Positions 1-12,532 of a stretch of DNA of 64,000 nucleotides are shown here, piece by piece. The notes beneath the pieces were generated by a model. That model did not search any database, was not told the DNA's origin, and saw nothing but the letters and a program-made list of their open reading frames with translations. A program made the translations under genes and the position numbers. Numbering within the stretch: the first letter of the stretch is position 1; every line of letters begins with the position of its first letter. The DNA comes from Narthecium ossifragum (taxonomy: Eukaryota > Streptophyta > Magnoliopsida > Dioscoreales > Nartheciaceae): contig OY986969.1 in assembly GCA_963920575.1 (NCBI GenBank), positions 24,219,434 to 24,283,433 on the forward strand, written 5' to 3'.

Positions 1-50
1 AACGAAGAAAATCTTAGCTTGACGATGATATCACCATTGACCTCGTAAAA

Positions 51-120
51 TGCTTGACTTCAAATAAAGACCGTATTAAAATATCTGCTTGACTTCAAAT
101 AAAGACCGCATTAAAATTTC
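51..120. repeat. 35-bp tandem duplication upstream of the first desulfurase-like gene
   Basis: Two adjacent copies of a 35-base unit beginning TGCTTGACTTCAAATAAAGA lie at 51-85 and 86-120, with only a few differences. They sit about 110 bases upstream of the coding start. I see no corresponding repeat upstream of the second copy of the gene, so it is private to this paralogue. Confidence 0.8.
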
Positions 121-228
121 TGCAAGTGTTTTTCATGGAAAGAATGCATTTAAATTATATTAAAATTTCCTCGTATAACTTGTCAATATAATGGAGGATG
201 CGTCGAGACATACATAGATGCATTCGAG

Positions 229-2598
229 ATGGTCCAAGAGATCAGAGATGCCGATGATCACCGGGGGCTCGACTCCAACGTCGACTCCGACGTCGTCCCG
301 CTTCTCCGTGCGGACTCGAAGAAGGGGGAGACCGGGACAGACAGGATCGAGTGGCTTCGATCTCAGGTGATCGGCCGTGACGTAGAGTTCGACACCCCGT
401 TTGGGAAGAGGCTCCTAACATATGCCGATCATACTGCCTCCGGGAGAAGCTTGCAGTACATCGAGGATTACATCATTGAGAAAGTCCTCCCTTGCTATGG
501 TACTGAATTAGTTCTAATTAACTATCTGTTCTTGCTCAACATCTAATTTGATTGTATATATTCAGTACGTACATGAACGCTTAAGTTTTTGGCAGTACTG
601 ATCATAACCATTTCGTAAATTTGGGTGACAGGGAACACTCATACTGATGATAGTTTTGTGGGATCAACGACCACAAAGCTGTCACACAAGGCGTCCGAGT
701 ACATCAAGAAATGCATGGGCGGAGGGGAGGATGATGCCATCATCTTTTGCGGCTCCGGCGCCACCGCTGCGATGAAGCGGCTTCAAGAGGTGATGGGGAT
801 AGCGGTCTCTCCGATCATGCGAGAGAGGGTGTTGGGGGCGCTCAATGATGAGGAGCGCTGGGTGGTGTTTATCGGGCCATATGAGCACCACTCCAACATC
901 CTCTCGTGGAGGCAGAGCGCTGCAGAGGTGGTTGAGATCGGATTGGACGACGACGGCCTGATCGACATGGAGGAGCTGAGGCGCGAACTCGAGTCGCCTA
1001 AGTATGCGAACCGTCCCATGTTGGGGTCTTTCTCGGCCTGCAGCAATGTCACCGGCGTCATCACCGACACCCGTGCGCTCGCTCGCCTTCTTCACGAGCA
1101 TAGCGCCTTCGCATGCTTCGACTTCGCCGCAAGGTACGTAGTCATTTTAGTTATTGATCCAACATATTTATCCTTCATGTGGATGTTTGTGTGGCTTAAT
1201 CATCTTATGCTTAGCGTGGTAGCTGCGGCTTAATTATGAGGTCGTTTCTCTGTATGGTTGCGCAGTGGATCCTATGTGGAAATAAACATGAGGTCTGGAG
1301 AAATAGATGGATATGACGCCGTATTCCTTAGCCCACACAAGTTCATTGGAGGTCCTGGAACTCCTGGCATCCTTCTGATGAACAAAGGCCTCTACCAGCT
1401 AAAATCTCTCCCGCCGTCCACTTGTGGAGGTGGCACGGTGGAATATGTCAATGGATTCAATGAACAGGTACGTCATTAATTATAAAGGATTGTTCATGAA
1501 TTGGCCTATGGATGAGACTCATCAGTTTGAAGTATATATACGTACGCGCAATAAAGTTGCAACTGGCTAAGATCTAGTCGTCGAATTGTTGTTCTGGTTT
1601 GCGTCAGGGCACCATCTACTACGACAACGTGGAAGAGCGAGAAGATGCGGGTACTCCGCCCATCATCCAAAAGATTCGGGCGTCGCTGGCGTTCTGGGTG
1701 AAGGAGTACATCGGCTACGAACTCATACACATCTATGACAGCTTCTACATCGAGACAGCACTAACCCGGCTACTCTCCAATCCCAACATCCGTATACTCG
1801 GGAACCCCAATCTGGCCAAGCGGCTCCCCATCCTCTCCTTCCTTGTCCATTATCCTCCTTCGGCCGACACCAGAGACGACGGCCAAGCTAGCATCTGGGA
1901 GAGGAGAGGCAATACCCTCAACGGCCGTTTCGTGGCCAAGCTGCTCAACGACCTATTTGGCATCCAAGCCCGAGGAGGTTGCGCCTGTGCCGGACCCTAC
2001 GGTCACCACCTTCTCTCGGTTGATGACAAGCTCTCTCTCGGCATTCGATCCGTCATCCAAAAGGTAGCTACCGATCAAGCATCAACATGATCCCCATCTG
2101 TACGATTATAAACTTATAACAAGTATGTTATCATATATATAACCTGGACAGGGCTACTCTGGGATGAAGCCTGGGTGGACAAGAGTTAGCTTCGCCTACT
2201 ACATGTCCAAGGAAGAGTTTGCCTTCGTCCTGGAAGCCGTCGAGTTCATCGCCATGTACGGCTACCGCTTCCTCCCCCTCTACAGCTTCGAATGGAAGAC
2301 CGGTGACTGGGCCTTCCGGAAAGGTGCACTCGAGCATATGCAGCTGGAGCAGGAGCTCGCCGTCGCCGCCCACGGACTGTCCTTGTCTAACAGCGGCTTG
2401 CAAACAAATATGTCGGAGATGAAGGAAGCAAGTAGAGGAAATGGCAAGGATTTGATGATGAAGGTTGTAGGACGGACTCAGATGTTTGCAGGTTACTTGG
2501 AGAAGGCCAAGAACATCGCTCTCTCCCTGCCGGCCGAGCCTGCTTCAGTCCTGATACCTGAAGAAATAGTTCGAACTATCATGAGGTACACTAATTAA
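229..2598 (+). CDS. PLP-dependent class-V aminotransferase / cysteine-desulfurase-like protein, copy 1
   Basis: Five exons are readable: 229-499, 632-1133, 1266-1467, 1608-2063 and 2152-2598. They join in frame to 625 residues. The fold-type-I PLP signature is complete: GSGATAA for the cofactor phosphate, PYEHHSN (stacking His), ACSNVTG, CFDFAA (Asp to the pyridine nitrogen) and LSPHKF with the Schiff-base Lys. Near the C-terminus RGGCACAGPYGH resembles the mobile Cys loop of NifS/SufS-type desulfurases. Plant members of this family are often annotated as cysteine desulfurase or molybdenum-cofactor-sulfurase-like; the true substrate is unknown to me. The start at 229 is the first clear in-frame ATG; upstream codons stay open to near 180. 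Compared with the copy at 24764 it has LPCYG instead of LPFYG and a short 140-base intron 3. A run with AATAAA-like signals follows near 2740. No lesion is visible, so it looks functional. Confidence 0.85.
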
Positions 2599-2865
2599 TG
2601 AGATATATATGGTTATCTGGGTTCTCCAAATACCTACGTGCTGTCCTGCCTCTGCTCTAATTTGAGGTTTCGCTGCCATGCGACGTTGATCCATATGAAG
2701 AGTTGAGCGTGTGTATTAACTAAGTTGGAGAGTTTTTCTTCAAAAATAAAAATAAAATGGAGAGTTCTCAATTAAGTCTTTTGTGCATTAAATGAGCTTA
2801 GCCTGTGGAAAATGTTTTGTGTATACACATATTGACGTGGGCATGTTTTAAATGCATATCGCCTT
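2599..2865. other. 3' flank of copy 1, shared with copy 2 to about 2780
   Basis: The sequence after the stop codon matches the 3' flank of the second copy (28419-28560) up to the phrase 'ctcaattaagtc' near 2780, where similarity stops. That point marks the right edge of the duplicated segment on this side. Confidence 0.7.
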
Positions 2866-3095
2866 AGCGTCGTCGTCGCCCTCCACTCGCCCTCACCCTC
2901 ACCCTCTCCCTCTCCCTTTCCCTGCCGTCACCCTCACCCTCTCCCTCTTAGGAACACCGCCGCCCTCGCCTCGCCGTCGCCGTCATCCTCTCCCTCTCCG
3001 GAACACCGTCGCCCTCGACAAGACCCTCGACTCACCTCGCCGTCGCCGTCGTTGTCACCCTCTCCCTCTCCCTGCGGTCACCCTCATAAACTACT
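2866..3095. repeat. CT-rich degenerate minisatellite
   Basis: A strongly strand-biased pyrimidine tract made of variants of CCCTCACCCTCTCCCTCTCC and CGCCGTCGCCGTC. The open frame across it is a product of composition, not a gene. Confidence 0.75.
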
Positions 3096-3904
3096 AAACT
3101 CAATCTAAGTATTCCTGTCAATAAGTTGAGAATAATTCAGAATTGAAATTAAACTAAATTTATATTAAAGGGTTTATAAATATAAAAGAAGAGACCACAT
3201 GATTCTTAATCAGTAACCAAGGTTCTACCAGGTCTTTCTAAGATTAGGGCACATTAATCACGCTGAATGACTTTCCTAATAGTTGATATGTGAATGACTA
3301 GTTCTCTTTATCACTCAACAAGTTCTGGTTATGATCCCTTGTTGGCAAGAATAATTACCTAAATGTCAGTGACCGAATGATTAGTTACGTTCACTGCTAA
3401 TAAACCCTCTGATTAGGATGAATTCATCGCAAGTAGTAATAATGATATGGATTTAGGTGTAAAATCAAGATGGGTTTAGTATCTTGCTGGCCAAATCTAA
3501 AAAGACAAGATATATGGAGGATTAGAGATAGAACGTAGTGGTTCTAGCACTACACAATCCCAATCATGAAAAAGAGTTCATCTAAGATACCATAGTACTA
3601 GCATAATACTCCTAGTAGATGAATCCAATCCAAGCCCTAACATACACAAGCTCTAGAATCAAATGCAAACGAAAACAATCCACACATCCAGCGGGAAATC
3701 AACACCAAAATATAAAAGAAATAGAGATCAATTCATATAATCCAATCAATAATGTATACAAACCTTAGATCTCAGAAATCTATAATAGAAACCCTAGTTA
3801 CATCAAAAGAATCCCATGATAAAAAGTTTAGCTACTCATTTTTAAGGTTCGATCCATAGATGAAGGTTGGCTCTTCCACCATGGATTTCCTCCAAAAGCA
3901 TAGC
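3096..3904. other. Intergenic stretch, no gene recognised
   Basis: AT-rich sequence without a credible reading frame. Its style (ordered simple words, a long non-coding tract ending at a Harbinger-like insertion site) could be an old LTR on the minus strand, but I found no terminal repeats or target duplication and make no call. Confidence 0.4.
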
Positions 3905-3907
3905 TAA

Positions 3908-4956
3908 AGGGCTGTTTGGTTGTCAAAAGTGGGGGGTGGAGTGGCTGGACTAGCAGCACTCCCTTCACTTGAAACTGTTTGGTTGGGCACCAAGTGGAGG
4001 GACTGGGTGGACTAAAGGCTTCTACTCAGCCATTTGACTCTGGTCAAAAAAAAAAGCCAGAGTCGGCTGAGTGGAGTGGGCTGACTTGGGAATCTCGTCT
4101 CCAGCGACCTCCTCCTATGCAATGGGTAGGAAGGCGTGCTCAAGTTCGAGCTCCGGGAGGCGGACTTCTCCAATGCTGCAACCCGAGCTACTCTTGTCGA
4201 GCTGGAACTGATCCCGGAGCCATCTTTTCCAACCGAGGGTGCCCAAGTAGAGGAAATCTTGGTTCTTGGTAGGCGAGAGCTTGCGCCCATCTGAGCCAGC
4301 GGTGTCCGGGGGGAAAAGGCGTCGGCTTTCAGACCGCGTAGCTGCTGCGGTGGCGGCGTGGCGGCGGTGTAAGAAGAAGGCGAGGATGGCGACGAGGGCT
4401 GAGAGGGAGAGGAGGGGGAGCAGGATGGCGGCGATGAGTTTGGACGGGGAAGAGTGGGAAGCAGGGGAATTGGAGGAGGGGAAGATGAGGGACGAGATGT
4501 TGGCAGGGAAGGTGGGGAGAGAGGAGGAAGGAGGGGGAGGAGAAGTGGGGTCGAGAGGGAAGAAGGGCTGGGAACTGGAGGAGGAGTTAGAGGAAGACGA
4601 TGGGTATTTGGGGATGGAGGAGGAGGAGGAGGTGGGGGAGGGAGAAGGAGGAGAGGAGGACAGGGGAAAGAAGGGTTCAAGGAGGACCCTGTTGCTGTGG
4701 GCTGGAGCAGAGCATTGTGGTTAGAGAGGGAGAAGGAACAGTATGAGCATTGTGGTTAGAGGAGAGAGAGAGAGAGAGAGATGGTTGGAAACGAATCTCG
4801 ACGCGCCCAAGGGGTACTTCCCAGCGGCGCGGTGATGGCGAGGAACCGGCCAAATAGCAAAAACTGACAAGCCACTTTACAAGAATTCACTTTGCAAAAG
4901 TCTGCACTCCAAAATGTGACTCCACTCCACCCAGTTCTGAGCAACCAAACAGGCCC
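3908..4956. mobile_element. PIF/Harbinger-like non-autonomous element carrying a formin gene fragment
   Basis: The ends are inverted repeats: left AGGGCTGTTTGGTTG at 3908 and, read from the other side, GGGCCTGTTTGGTTG at 4956. Both are flanked by the trinucleotide TAA (3905-3907 and 4957-4959), the target duplication expected for PIF/Harbinger (Tourist) elements. Subterminal GTGGAGTGG / CCACTCCAC motifs occur at both ends. At 1,049 bases it is large for a MITE. The interior is GC-rich and holds part of a formin gene on the minus strand instead of transposase, so it is a gene-capturing ('Pack'-type) element. A (GA)n run lies near 4765. Confidence 0.75.
4120..4620 (-). pseudogene. Captured class-I formin fragment (transmembrane and juxtamembrane exon)
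   Basis: On the minus strand one frame reads a Pro/Ser-rich stretch, then FPANISSLIFPSSNSPASH, then a transmembrane segment beginning KLIAAILLPLLSLSALVAIL, then basic residues, SRRLFPPDTAGSDGRKLSPT, KNQDFLYLGTL and a diverged tail. This is the order found in plant class-I formins: extracellular Pro-rich region, TM helix, then the LFPPN...EFLYLGTL segment before the FH1 domain. No FH1 or FH2 domain is present. The fragment lies wholly within the terminal inverted repeats of the surrounding element. Whether it is transcribed cannot be seen. Confidence 0.7.
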
Positions 4957-6464
4957 TAAAGAAAAGTTAAAAAGAGGAAAGAAACTGTTCTTCCCCTCCA
5001 AGAGAGAAGAAGACCCCAAAAACCCTAAAAGATGCCTATTTATGGCCTAGGTATCTCTCTTAACTCGGATTAAATCTGGGCCTTTGATTTTGCTTAACAT
5101 ATATGATGATCGATCCTTTGAACCAAAAAAGTTGGTTGCACTCGAGTAGGATCGATCATTCGAAAGGGAATGATCATTTATGTAAAATATGACTCTATGC
5201 CGCCTCTGCTACAGTGCAAGGATCGATCTTTTAGGGGAGGATGATCCATCTTTCTATTCTATGTATTTACTCTTTTGCTATTCAGACTACGCCATTGGTA
5301 CTAAAAATATCGTAACTTCTTATAGGAAACTGGAATCATGAACCGTAAAATTCTCCATAAACTAGACTTCTAGAGCTTTCTAACCATATATGGCACATCA
5401 TCTGGTTCTTCCTAGGCATGTACAGTTTTGATGTCAAAGATGGTCCATCTTTGCTCCCTTGACTTCGCAGGTTTTTTATTTGTTCGTTTTAGCACTAAAT
5501 TTGATCTAATCTTCGTTGAGGGTTCTAATACTTGAAATTGGGAGAAGATAATCAAAATAACATTGCTCGGAGACTAACAAGATCATGTTAAAAGGGTGAT
5601 TTGTGATCTTTTCACGTCTTATCAAAATGGTGATGAGGTGGCAAAATTACCGTTTGAAAAAATGACGATGTTAGACGGTCAGATCAAAACGAAGCAGTTT
5701 TAATAATATACATACTAAAAACATAATTACAAAATCAGAGATATTAAAGTGGTATATCTCAAATTTTAGAGGTACCATTAGCCAAAAAAAAAAAAAAGCA
5801 AACTTGACTGGGGCTGGGTCTGCTGAAAGGGGTTCAAAGCTGTCGCCAAATTATTTCTTTTTTATCTCAACCGCTGATTTGAGATCTAACGGTCAGAATA
5901 TGCTATCTAAGCTCCAAAACCCTACTCGAAATAACGGTTGCTAATCTCTCTCCCTCAAGTCGCAGTCGCTCCAAGATTGGCTGCCGGAGCCAACGCACAG
6001 CGCAAACCGCGCGGGGGCCTCGCCGGAACCTGCCGCTGACATCGCCTTGCCTATCGAGGTAAGTTCTTTTTGTTTCTCTCTTGCTCTCTTTCCGTTTCTT
6101 GTTCGTTCTCAACCCCGCCCACCCACCCTGCCCTGTGGAACACGTCCTCCCTTATGTCTCCGCCGAGCCGGCCACCTTCCTGTGCCGCGCCGCCCCTTGT
6201 CACGCTGGCGCCTGTCAGCTGCGGCGTTTCTATTTCTCCTTTTCCCCTCTCGAACGTGCTCAATTTGCTCTCTGAGAAACCCCACATCCTCATTACCGGC
6301 AGAGCTCCCACCCAAGAATGTGGGGGGTCTGATAGGGCATCAAATTCGTAGCGGCAGACATGATCTTTAGATCATTGCTATCTATAACGGGTCGAAATAC
6401 CGTGCCAGTTTTCTTGAATACGTAGGAGAGAGAGAGAGAAATCAGAGGAAACGGCAGCAGTGAC
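4957..6464 (+). other. 5' flank and probable 5' UTR region of the NOL9-type kinase gene
   Basis: No gene is visible from 4957 to about 5900. A GC-rich transcript-like stretch at about 5940-6058 ends in GAG followed by a good splice donor (gtaagt at 6059), and a (GA)-rich leader precedes the start codon at 6465. This suggests a non-coding first exon and a 5' UTR intron, by inference only. A run of A lies near 5787-5800. Confidence 0.4.
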
Positions 6465-9400
6465 ATGGTGGACGTGACGGAGAACGGCTCCCCAGCGGCG
6501 GCGACGCCGCCCCATCGACCACTGTACATACCTCCTCTGTGGACGGAGGCAGCAGAGTCCATTGCTAGCAGCGGCCCTGTAAATGCACCTCCGGTTGCAG
6601 TGGTGTGCGGCCCCAAGAACAGCGGCAAGTCCACCTTCTCACGACACCTCGTCAATACCCTCCTCCAACGGTGCGTTTGATGCTATCTCGTTCCCAATTC
6701 TTCTAAATTCTCTGTTCTTAAACTTAAATCTTGACATTTTTTCATTTCTTTGGTTTAAATCTATTTGGGACTGAAACAGATATAAGAAAGTGGGCTATTT
6801 GGATACCGATGTGGGGCAACCAGAGTTCACTGTTCCCGGTTGCCTGGCCCTTCATCTCATTCATGAGCAAATAGAAGGCAAGTTCGGTTGCATATTTTAC
6901 TCCTCTGTCATAAGAATTCAGGAATACATTGTGCTTATTTCCTAAACTAATTGTTTTCTGTTTTGTAGATCTATCCAGTCCCAGTATAAAGTCACCTGAG
7001 AGGTAATCATGCTGTAATTGACGATATCAGTTTCGTTCTTTATCATTTTGCTCTTTAGATGAAATCTAAATTTATTGTTAACCTTTTCAGGTGCTTCTTC
7101 TTTGGCGATCTATCTTCCAAAAGAGATCCAAAAGCCTATCTGAATTGTATCTACAGATTGTATGATTACTTTGTTAAGGAGCATTATCAGCCTGATGAGC
7201 TTGGTTATCCTGGGGAAAAGATGCTGCCTCTTGTCATCAATACACCTGGATGGGTTAAAGGTAGATTTGTGCCTGAGTTTGCTATCTGTAATTTTGTACT
7301 TTCTTGATAGTATTAACTTATTAACACAGAAACGGCTGTGCAACCTTTTGTTTTCTTGTGTGGATTTCAGGTATTGGTTACGATCTCTTGGTGGCGATGT
7401 TGAGATATGTTTCACCTAGTCATGTCATCCAGCTACGAATCTCGGCAGACAGTAAGAATCTTCCCAACGGGGCATTTTGGTTACAAGGAGAAGAGGGATC
7501 ATTTCAATTGATAGATATTCATCCAGCTCGGAAGGACTGTCTAAATCGGTCGTGAGTGTTTAGTTAACATTTCCATGTACCTTCTCTTTAGATTTTAACA
7601 GAGGAAATTGTAATGGTTGCAAAATGGTTTGATATATTTTTTTCTAGGCTCAACACTCTAGTCTCCCCAAATTATACGGATGAACTAAACGCTTCAACAG
7701 AATGGCTCTAATTTGGAGCTGACTTAATTTCACATAATTAGATGCAAAACTTCCAGGTCTCTGTGCAACACAACTTCTTGATACTAGTAGAAGCTGCTTT
7801 GCTTCATTTCTAGCTTATATAATATATGGCTTTCTATCTAAGCTCATACTTGGTGAGTTGATGTGCGATTTGTCCCGCGATCATTTATTCAAAGACCATT
7901 ATAACTAGATCAATACTCCATGAGCTTGCCTTTATTCTCAAACAAATCTAGAGCATCCTATTTTGGGCATGCATTGTGTGAACTGTCAAGGCATGACAAG
8001 TTGGATCATAAGCTCTTCCTTGATATATGGGCATCTTATCATCTCCACTTTTATATTCTTCTAATCCACATCGTACACATTATCTGAAACACTAGCTAGT
8101 GTATTCATGGTACATTATATCTGTGCTTGTCCTTATTGATTAACAATTTGGCTCACTGTATAGGATGGTTGAGTATTGGATGACTGGGTTCCTGTTGTGG
8201 GTTCGTAAGAGTAAGATGAGCCTTTTATCCGTTGCAGGGTTCTCACGAGGAAGGATGCACGCGGTATGCGGGATGATCGCCTTTTTCAATACTTTAGACA
8301 GTGTTTACCTAGCTGCTTGAATATTACAACAAACAAAGAACTCTGTTGTGCCTTGGCTTCTCTTCCTCCATATGAAGCTGCTTTCTCGAAGCTAAAAATT
8401 ATGCACCTCCATTGTGAGGTGAGCCTAATCAAAAATATGATTTGTGTTGTATTTCCCTTTGGAGGACATTATTGCATTACCTTCCGAGAAAGCGATTGTT
8501 GTGTTATTGACCATTAGAATATATTCTTTTCCTCGTCATGTTTATTTGCAGCATTACATGAAATTACAGTATTCGCAATAGTGATTGTTTAGTGCAGACA
8601 TAATTCACTGAACTATAACCACAAAGCATTACTTTGTTTTGTATTTCCCTTTGGAGGACATTATTGCATTACTTTCCGAGAAAGCGATTGTTGTGTTATT
8701 GACCATTAGAATATATTCTTTTCCTCGTCATGTTTATTTGCAGCATTACATGAAATTACAGTATTCACAATAGTGATTGTTTAGTGCAGACATAATTCAC
8801 TGAACTATAACCACAAAGCATGTTGATGAAATGGTTATGCTATAAAGCTTAGAGAGAAGTAGTGGCTCACATACATAATCCTCTGCTATCCAATCAAACA
8901 ATGACGAAATCTAAGACATGATGAAAGTCAATTTCCTGTATGAAATTTCTTTCTAATGGTAGCCAAGAAGCTGAAATGATTCACTACTGTCTTGTGGTTG
9001 AGTATATGCATTATGCTTCTCCTATTGTACACTATCATCTCATATTTTCCATACAAATGGACTCGTACATACATCCATCCATCACCTTAGGCCTTCAAGA
9101 TGTTGATTGGATGGCAAACAGCATTATTATAATTGTAGAAGTTTGTCTGGCTGCAATGTCTTATCAAAGGGTGGAAGGAGAGAAATTTGGTCTCTACCTA
9201 TAGGTGAATGCCTTGGAACTTTAAATGCTTTCTCACTACCAAAAGGCTCTCCAACACAACCACAGAGGAGGATATATTTTCAATGAAGAGTTGAATGGTT
9301 CATCGTTTCTTTATTTTGTAGATTTTTTCTTATGCTCCATTGTCTCCCTTTTCTGTGGTCATTTATAGATTATAATTCTGTTGAAAGTATGAAATGATCT

Positions 9401-12400
9401 TTAAGTGTAAGAAAACATGCTAGTAGGAGAGCATGTAGTTTTGTACAAGATTTGATTAGTGATAAATATATTTTCATAAATTCATTGCCACTTGTATAGT
9501 TTCCTGTTCAGAGTTAATTATTTGGCTTTTGCTCTCTTATATAATGGTAGGTGCCGAGTGGTGAGATCTTTCACAGTCTAAATGCTACAATTGTTGGCTT
9601 GGCAATTAGTTCCAAAGGTCTTGAAAAATCTCACTGTAGCGCTCCTTGGTGTGTTGGACTAGGTATGGAACATAACGTTCATCTTGATGAAAAATTAGAA
9701 GTCTATTTGTAGTTGATGTAGATGTAGATGTTTTCTTGTCCTGTTTTTCTTCACTTTAGGATGTGATTCTAAGTTGGTCACTCTCGTAAATTCTCTTTAT
9801 AGAGCATTCATGATATATCAAAGCTTTCTTCCTGTTGTGATGAACTTTGATCATGTGATTCCACACACACACACACACATAGACAGATATATAGACAGAA
9901 GGACAGGCATACAGTGCGCGCACGCGCGCACACAGACAAATATAGCGGGGGGGGAGTGAGTTAGGGATTGCTGCCAGAGAGAGAAGTGAAAGGAAATTAG
10001 GGCACTTGGGAGGAGGGGAGAAAGTAGTGTTCTTAGAGGCGGTATCTTTTTCCAACAAAGTAGACGAGCTTCAAAAAATGAATTAATATTTTTTTCATAA
10101 AATAGGCCTGGTACTTTTCGTGCTGATTTTTTTACTAGCACGAGAAGATTCGGTCAGCATGTTCCATGCCGACTGAAAAGGATATCGTTGGTCAACAACA
10201 TGCTAGTGATTTCTATTCAAAACCTATGTGAATATATATGTCCTTATTCTTGTGTTGGTTCCTTGTCCCTTGCAGACTGAAAAGGATATCCTTGTTTATT
10301 GGTGTTCTAGAGATTTCTACAAAACCTATGTGCATATATATGGTCCTTATTTTTGTGTCGCCTCCTTGTCTTACCTAGCATTCAAGAGTTGTAAACTGCG
10401 CTAGATGATTCAAATTGTTTCTTCTTATAAGGTGTATTTGGCATGTTTGGCTAATTAGATATTGTGATTTAAAACAAATATTGAGGTGATGCTCAGCTAT
10501 GTGAAAGGCTTCCTTGTGTTTTTGTTTTTGTTCCAAGATCCAGTCACATTACTAAGGGGCTTATTTCATGGAGTTGTCAAGTAAGGCGATGACTATATGT
10601 TACACACCTATTTTTCTGAGTAGCATATACTTTGAACTTGTTCTCCTCCAGTTACCTTGTGATACATTGTAGTTTATATTGCTCAAATGCAATATCCTTG
10701 TCAAGCAGGTATCGTCCGAGGTGTAGACATTGAAAAGGGCCTATGTTTTGTGATTACGCCTGTTCCATTCTGCACTTTGCAAAAGGTTGATCATCTTCTG
10801 CAAGGCTTTATTGAAATGCCATCTGGACTACTACAGGTAATACCCTATTCTGATTTCTGTCTAGTGGTATAAGATCCCTCGTAAGAAAGTATACACTGGA
10901 TAGTGTTTGTTCCTTTTATTATATTGTTGCATAAATTTGGCTGTAGGTGCATGATTTCTTGCTGTGCAGTATCATGTGTGCGCATTCTACAACAGTGACT
11001 TCCTTGCGTCTCATCTCTTTATAGAACGCCTAATTGGTTCTTCCATAAGGATCATTTTGTCTGACACTTGCAGTATTGTGCTGTAGAAATTAGGCTAATC
11101 ATCAATCACCTAGGTAGGTTATTTAGGTTCATGTATATACTTTGCTCATAACATAATGAATCTTTTTTGTCTTTTTCGTTCTTTTCTTAAAATTATTTTG
11201 CAAGTATTTGACTTCTTTGGTAAGAAAGTATCTTTTGGGTATTCTAATATTTTAATGGAATACATCACCAACTACTCAGGATTAATGTTCCTCAACTTTC
11301 TGTTCAAAGTTAGTTGCTGGCTTAAACCTAAGATATATTTTAGCAGGCTTATATGCAATAGGTATTATAGGATTGTGAGAATGCAATATCTCAACATTGC
11401 CATCTGCTTACGATTTTATTGTCTTCCAGATACTACAACCAGCAACTACTAAATGATTTGGATTGAACTTATGATATTTTGTCTTGTGTCTCATCAAGGT
11501 CCCATGTTTCTGCATGTGGAAGATGATAAGGCATTTGATTGTTTCTCTCTGACATTGTTGTCGTACTGAAAGAAACTCATCATGTATGTCATGAAAAACA
11601 AAAAAAGTATGGTTGCTGGAATTACTGCTTCGCTATCATCATTGAATTAACTTGTGTCTTGTTAGTTGGCTATAATTAGAAGTTCTATCAGTGCAATGGT
11701 GGTGTTCCTGGTGGCACAAATTGCACACCTTTTAGTATATTCTTGCTGCATGATAGCACAATGATAACCCTTAGTGAATTCAAGGTAAGATAAAGTGCAA
11801 AGGAAATTAGAAAAGATGGAAAGTTATTGTACTAATAATGAAACAATTATGCATCAAACGTGGTCTGTGAAACTAAATCATGTTACTGACCCATTGTTGC
11901 AATCCTTAGCCGGCTCAAGATTAGAAGTTTGTCAAGCACAGCGAACTTCATCTAGCTTTATATATGGTTTTTATCACACACTGTTAAATCAGAAGATGTG
12001 AAACAGTCAACAGCCCTAAAGAACTGGAGACATGAAGTTATCACCTGTAGCTTATTTATGTTAAATGACACAATCAAGTCAAGTTTGTTCTGATGGATCA
12101 TTAATTGGCAAGAAGAGCGACAAAGGAGATATCCCAGTTCTTGCAAATTTCAGTGTGTCAATCCATAATCTTAAGTTTCAAATTGAACATGGGTCTGTTA
12201 ATTTCTTGTAAGGTACCCACCACACTTTGTATGGTTTAATTGTCGATGGCTTGTGATCTAAGTTGCAGACTTCAAATCATGTTTTGGTTTTGCAGCAGGT
12301 GATCATTTTAATTATGGTGGCAGATGGTAAATGAGGATAGTCATTTTCTTTTGCAGCAAAACAGAAATCCCATCACGTCTTCCTTACTATAACTTTGTAT

Positions 12401-12532
12401 TAGTGAAACAAATAAATGTATTCTGATGGTAATAATGCATAGGTGCGTGGATTTGTCTCTCCTTATATGGTGTCTACAAGCATGTTGCACAAGATGCCAT
12501 GGAAGGATTTCGGGCATAATGGTCGTGGGTAA
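6465..12532 (+). CDS. NOL9: NOL9/GRC3-type polynucleotide 5'-hydroxyl kinase
   Basis: Nine exons: 6465-6670, 6780-6877, 6969-7002, 7091-7260, 7371-7551, 8238-8418, 9551-9662, 10709-10836 and 12443-12532. They sum to 1,200 bases in frame (399 residues), close to the short plant members such as Arabidopsis At5g11010. Walker A is GPKNSGKSTFSR (about residues 50-61). LDTDVGQPEF is the second conserved kinase motif, and CFFFGDLSSKRDP, LVINTPGWVKGIGY and ITPVP follow in family order. In yeast and animals the family phosphorylates RNA 5' ends during ITS2 processing of pre-rRNA in the nucleolus; that role is inferred here. Intron 2 uses a GC donor (AG|GCAAGT at 6878). Introns 6 and 7 contain tandem duplications, intron 7 also a (CA)n/CG-rich microsatellite near 9864-9930, and intron 8 spans 1.6 kb. 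The last exon is short and its boundary was fixed by similarity to the family tail (VSPYMVS). Confidence 0.85.
8449..8821. repeat. 192-bp tandem duplication in intron 6 of the kinase gene
   Basis: The segment beginning GTATTTCCCTTTGGAGGACA at 8449 recurs at 8641, and the two copies are nearly identical to about 8821. It begins 30 bases after the exon 6 donor and leaves the exon intact. Confidence 0.9.
10171..10375. repeat. Approximately 103-bp tandem duplication in intron 7
   Basis: Copies starting GACTGAAAAGGATATC lie at 10171 and 10274. They are more diverged than the intron 6 duplication. Confidence 0.8.

Noticed and set aside
682..1101. Long minus-strand frames opposite exon 2 of both desulfurase-like genes
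   Set aside because: They mirror the GC-rich codon usage of the true exon, occur in both paralogues for that reason, and resemble no protein family I know.
4012..4724. Long overlapping frames on both strands in the Harbinger-like element, as intact genes
   Set aside because: They come from purine/pyrimidine bias. Only one minus-strand frame has formin similarity, and it lacks FH1/FH2 domains and lies between TIRs.
9864..9930. CA/CG-rich run as a Z-DNA regulatory element
   Set aside because: It is an ordinary microsatellite deep in an intron, with nothing else to support a function.
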